From Nakamurella sp. PAMC28650 (GTDB lineage: Bacteria > Actinomycetota > Actinomycetes > Mycobacteriales > Nakamurellaceae), in the NCBI RefSeq assembly GCF_014303395.1, contig NZ_CP060298.1, positions 3,119,001 through 3,183,000 of the forward strand: a stretch of 64,000 nucleotides of DNA, given 5' to 3'. The position numbers and the translations under genes were made by a program. Positions 62,279-64,000 of the stretch are shown piece by piece (position 1 is the stretch's first letter; each line of letters opens with the position of its first letter). A model generated the notes under the pieces. The model searched no databases. It saw nothing but the letters and a program-made list of their open reading frames with translations, and was not told the DNA's origin.

Positions 62279-62869
62279 ATGACTAATGCCGAACCGAAAT
62301 ATATTCCCATAAACGAAATGCGCGAAATCGATGACCTGCTGGCTCGGTACGCGGCGGCTCGGGGGGAAAACGAGCCTATGTGGGCCGCTCTAGCCGCCAT
62401 TGGCCTCGCGGGAGGGCGGATCCGCACTGAGGCAATGCTGGAAATGGGGCTACAATCTATCTCAATCAGTGCTGAAATAATAGATATACCTTGGCTCTGG
62501 CTATCTTACATGACCGCTGTTGCTATTGAAAATAACCTGGCCCTAGCTGGCAGGATAGCTGAGTTTACTATCAGCTACATAGATACGTACTTGCCGAATA
62601 TGTCCACTTGGAATCAAGCGGACATCGGTTTGGCGAGACCCCGACCCTTGACTCGGCTCCGCATCGTAGGTCGCTCGTTCGATGCACTTGCATTACTACA
62701 TCCCGACTTTATTATCTGTCGACCCGCTGATCAATCAGCTCCCATGACCGCTCTAAGAACACGACTTCTTTGCGCTCTAGATCTGCGGGAGATGCATCAT
62801 TTGGGTGAGGTGGTCCCGCGCGAGACGCTTAGTACGGCCTTCAATCTACTTCAGTCAGCCGGTCTGTAA
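62279..62869 (+). CDS. Low-GC orphan protein
   Basis: 196-aa soluble, largely helical protein, not recognised. Examples of its sequence are NEMREIDDLLARYAAARGE, IIDIPWLWLSYMTAVAIENN and LDLREMHHLGEVVPRETLST. Codon use (ATA, CTA, TTA, AAT) and base composition are clearly more AT-rich than the rest of the window, so it was probably acquired recently. AGGAAG precedes the ATG, and a TATAAG -10-like sequence lies upstream. It is bracketed by the 189-bp repeats. Size and helical character would suit an immunity protein, antitoxin or small effector, but this is not supported by homology. Confidence 0.75.
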   Translation: MTNAEPKYIPINEMREIDDLLARYAAARGENEPMWAALAAIGLAGGRIRTEAMLEMGLQSISISAEIIDIPWLWLSYMTAVAIENNLALAGRIAEFTISYIDTYLPNMSTWNQADIGLARPRPLTRLRIVGRSFDALALLHPDFIICRPADQSAPMTALRTRLLCALDLREMHHLGEVVPRETLSTAFNLLQSAGL

Positions 62870-62949
62870 TTATTCAGCGGCCGAACTCGAACCAATTATT
62901 GCTCGGCCACGGCAATGTTAATCGCACGCCGCCGAATAGTATTAGCCGG

Positions 62950-63102
62950 TGACTGCCTGGAGCACTGCCGCCGCCGAGTGCAGCAGCAGACCCTGGGCCA
63001 CCGCGGCCGCGCCGGCGGCCCACTGTATTCAGCTCGCCGAACCCTGTCGACCGGTGCGGATCTACTCACCGACAAGCAGAGCAACGGATCTCGGCGCTGT
63101 TC
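62950..63102 (+). pseudogene. Fragment of an ISL3-like transposase
   Basis: A short frame reads DCLEHCRRRVQQQTLGHRGR then AGGPLYSARRTLSTGADLLT, closely resembling the central segment of actinobacterial ISL3-family transposases. Near 63085 the reading frame shifts (DKQ, then CGGATCTCGGCGCTGTTC fits RISALF in another phase). The fragment stops at the 189-bp repeat. Both ends of the IS are missing. Confidence 0.6.
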
Positions 63103-63291
63103 TGTCGGTTGCCACGCTATATGGCACGCTTTCGCCAAATTATTTGTCCGCCCCGACGTGGGCCATCACGGCTCCGCGGCCCGTTGACCTGCATAAATGG
63201 GGCAGTCAGTGCTCCGCCAAGCCGGACGGGCATGGGGGATTGCGGCCATTTAGCGTGGCGATAAGGTGCCAAATAATTTGGCGATTCACAC
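63103..63291. repeat. 189-bp palindrome-rich repeat, copy 2
   Basis: Identical to 60548-60736, same orientation, spacing 2555 bp start to start. To its left is the ISL3-like fragment; to its right is a 5'-truncated SDR gene. Different genes abut the two sides, so simple insertion into one gene does not explain it; recombination between repeats or a later rearrangement is likely. Confidence 0.9.
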
Positions 63292-63641
63292 TCCTGCGCG
63301 CGTCCTCCGACGCTCGGATCGTCAACGTGTCCAGCGGGGTGGGGTCGCTGGCCTCGAACGCCGACCCGAGCTTTCCCTACCGCACGATCTACGGACCCGG
63401 GTACGCCGCGTCGAAGACGGCGGAGAACGCGATGACGCTGGCGATGATGATCGAGCTCGAGCAGACCAACATCAAGATCAACCTCGTGTCCCCGGGCTTC
63501 ACCAGCACCGCGCTCAACAACTTCGCAGGCACCGAGTCGGTCCAGGACGGCTCCCGCGAGGTCGTCCGCGTCGCGCTCCTCGGCCCCGACGGGCCGACGA
63601 ACACCTTCACGGGCTGGGAGGACACCACCATCCCGTGGTAG
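63292..63641 (+). pseudogene. 5'-truncated short-chain dehydrogenase
   Basis: The C-terminal half of a classical SDR remains: IVNVSSGVGSLASN (substrate Ser region), YGPGYAASKTAENAM (catalytic Tyr and Lys of YxxxK) and INLVSPGFTSTALN. The nucleotide-binding Rossmann half is absent because the 189-bp repeat abuts at 63291. It is followed after 9 bp by a MarR-family gene, which probably regulated the intact SDR. Confidence 0.9.
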
Positions 63642-63650
63642 CCATGGCAG

Positions 63651-64000
63651 ATGACTGACGAGGCGGACCAGCACGACTCGGTCGGGGCGTGGGCCAAGAA
63701 GTACCACCTCACCTCGCGCGCCCTCATCGAATCGACGCTGCGAGAGCACGACCTGGGTCCGACCCAGTGGTACGTGCTCCACCAGCTCGTCCACGCTGGA
63801 CCGACCCTGCAGCGCGACCTCGGCCGGCTCCTGCAGATCGAGCGCGCGACGCTGAGCGGCATCATCGCGACCCTGGTCCGCAAAGGCCTCGTCACCCAGA
63901 CACCCGACGCGGTCGACCAGCGCCAGCGGTTGCTGAGCATTACCGAGGCCGGACAGAACCTGTGGATCGGACTGCCCGACCCCGTCGCGCTGGCCTTGGC
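63651..64000 (+). CDS. MarR-family transcriptional regulator (partial at window end)
   Basis: About 116 residues visible. The winged-helix domain includes GPTQWYVLHQLVHAGPTLQR, DLGRLLQIERATLSGIIATL and the wing VDQRQRLLSITEAG. The ATG at 63651 is inferred; another ATG at 63644 closes after four codons. It is close behind the broken SDR gene, an arrangement common for MarR-controlled detoxification genes. The C-terminus lies beyond the window. Confidence 0.9.
   Translation, partial: MTDEADQHDSVGAWAKKYHLTSRALIESTLREHDLGPTQWYVLHQLVHAGPTLQRDLGRLLQIERATLSGIIATLVRKGLVTQTPDAVDQRQRLLSITEAGQNLWIGLPDPVALAL

Noticed and set aside
1-64000. tRNA, rRNA and CRISPR arrays
   Set aside because: I looked for tRNA-like cloverleaf arms, rRNA motifs and regularly spaced repeats and saw none; a tRNAscan or Infernal run would settle it.

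Overview
The window is high-GC DNA with actinobacterial gene content: DevS/DevR-type redox sensing, Tat and lipoprotein signals, many GTG starts, and ATGA/GTGA stop-start overlaps. A Nakamurella-like or related actinomycete is a reasonable guess, but no rRNA or other phylogenetic marker is present to settle it.

The left 37 kb looks like stable chromosome. At 1-5.7 kb two secreted galactosidases are divergently transcribed: GH27 (cut by the window edge) and a multidomain GH35. At 5.9-14.4 kb lies a compact set closely resembling the mycobacterial DosR dormancy regulon: phosphoketolase, two universal stress proteins, a DoxX-like membrane protein, the DevS-type haem GAF kinase with its DevR-type regulator, and an Acg-type nitroreductase. 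DosR-box-like palindromes precede the transcription units. At 14.9-15.6 kb are two small genes behind a leader with hairpin potential. At 15.7-27.9 kb is a carbohydrate locus: a PfkB kinase and SIS isomerase diverge from a CUT1 ABC importer, a 2-hydroxyacid dehydrogenase, a DeoR repressor, a NodB-like protein with an altered metal motif, a GH4 enzyme and a sugar-acid dehydratase. At 28-37.5 kb are a stand-alone YcaO protein, a secreted phosphoesterase, a lipoprotein, nhaA split by an IS1595-family insertion, a nickel/cobalt permease and a 2-oxoglutarate oxygenase.

From about 37.5 kb the DNA becomes accessory. It holds a degraded GntR gene, a truncated serine recombinase, a MazE/MazF-type pair, a second IS1595 copy lacking one end, and a tyrosine recombinase coupled to a partner without catalytic residues. 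Next come loosely organised cargo genes: an S41 protease, an MFS exporter, a methyltransferase, a Tat-exported lipoprotein serpin, a cold-shock protein, a PadR/membrane pair, an intact serine recombinase, a blasticidin-S-deaminase-like/ASCH fusion and a proline iminopeptidase.

The last 5 kb is a mobile-element scar. Two identical 189-bp direct repeats bracket an IS3-family element, two tandem-repeat arrays, a low-GC orphan gene and an ISL3-like transposase fragment. Outside them lie broken genes: a nucleotidyltransferase, ridA and an SDR. The window ends inside a MarR regulator.

The most notable points are the DosR-like regulon with candidate boxes, the exact reconstruction of nhaA across the IS and its 8-bp duplication, the 189-bp palindrome-rich repeat pair, the deaminase-ASCH fusion, and the active/inactive recombinase pair.
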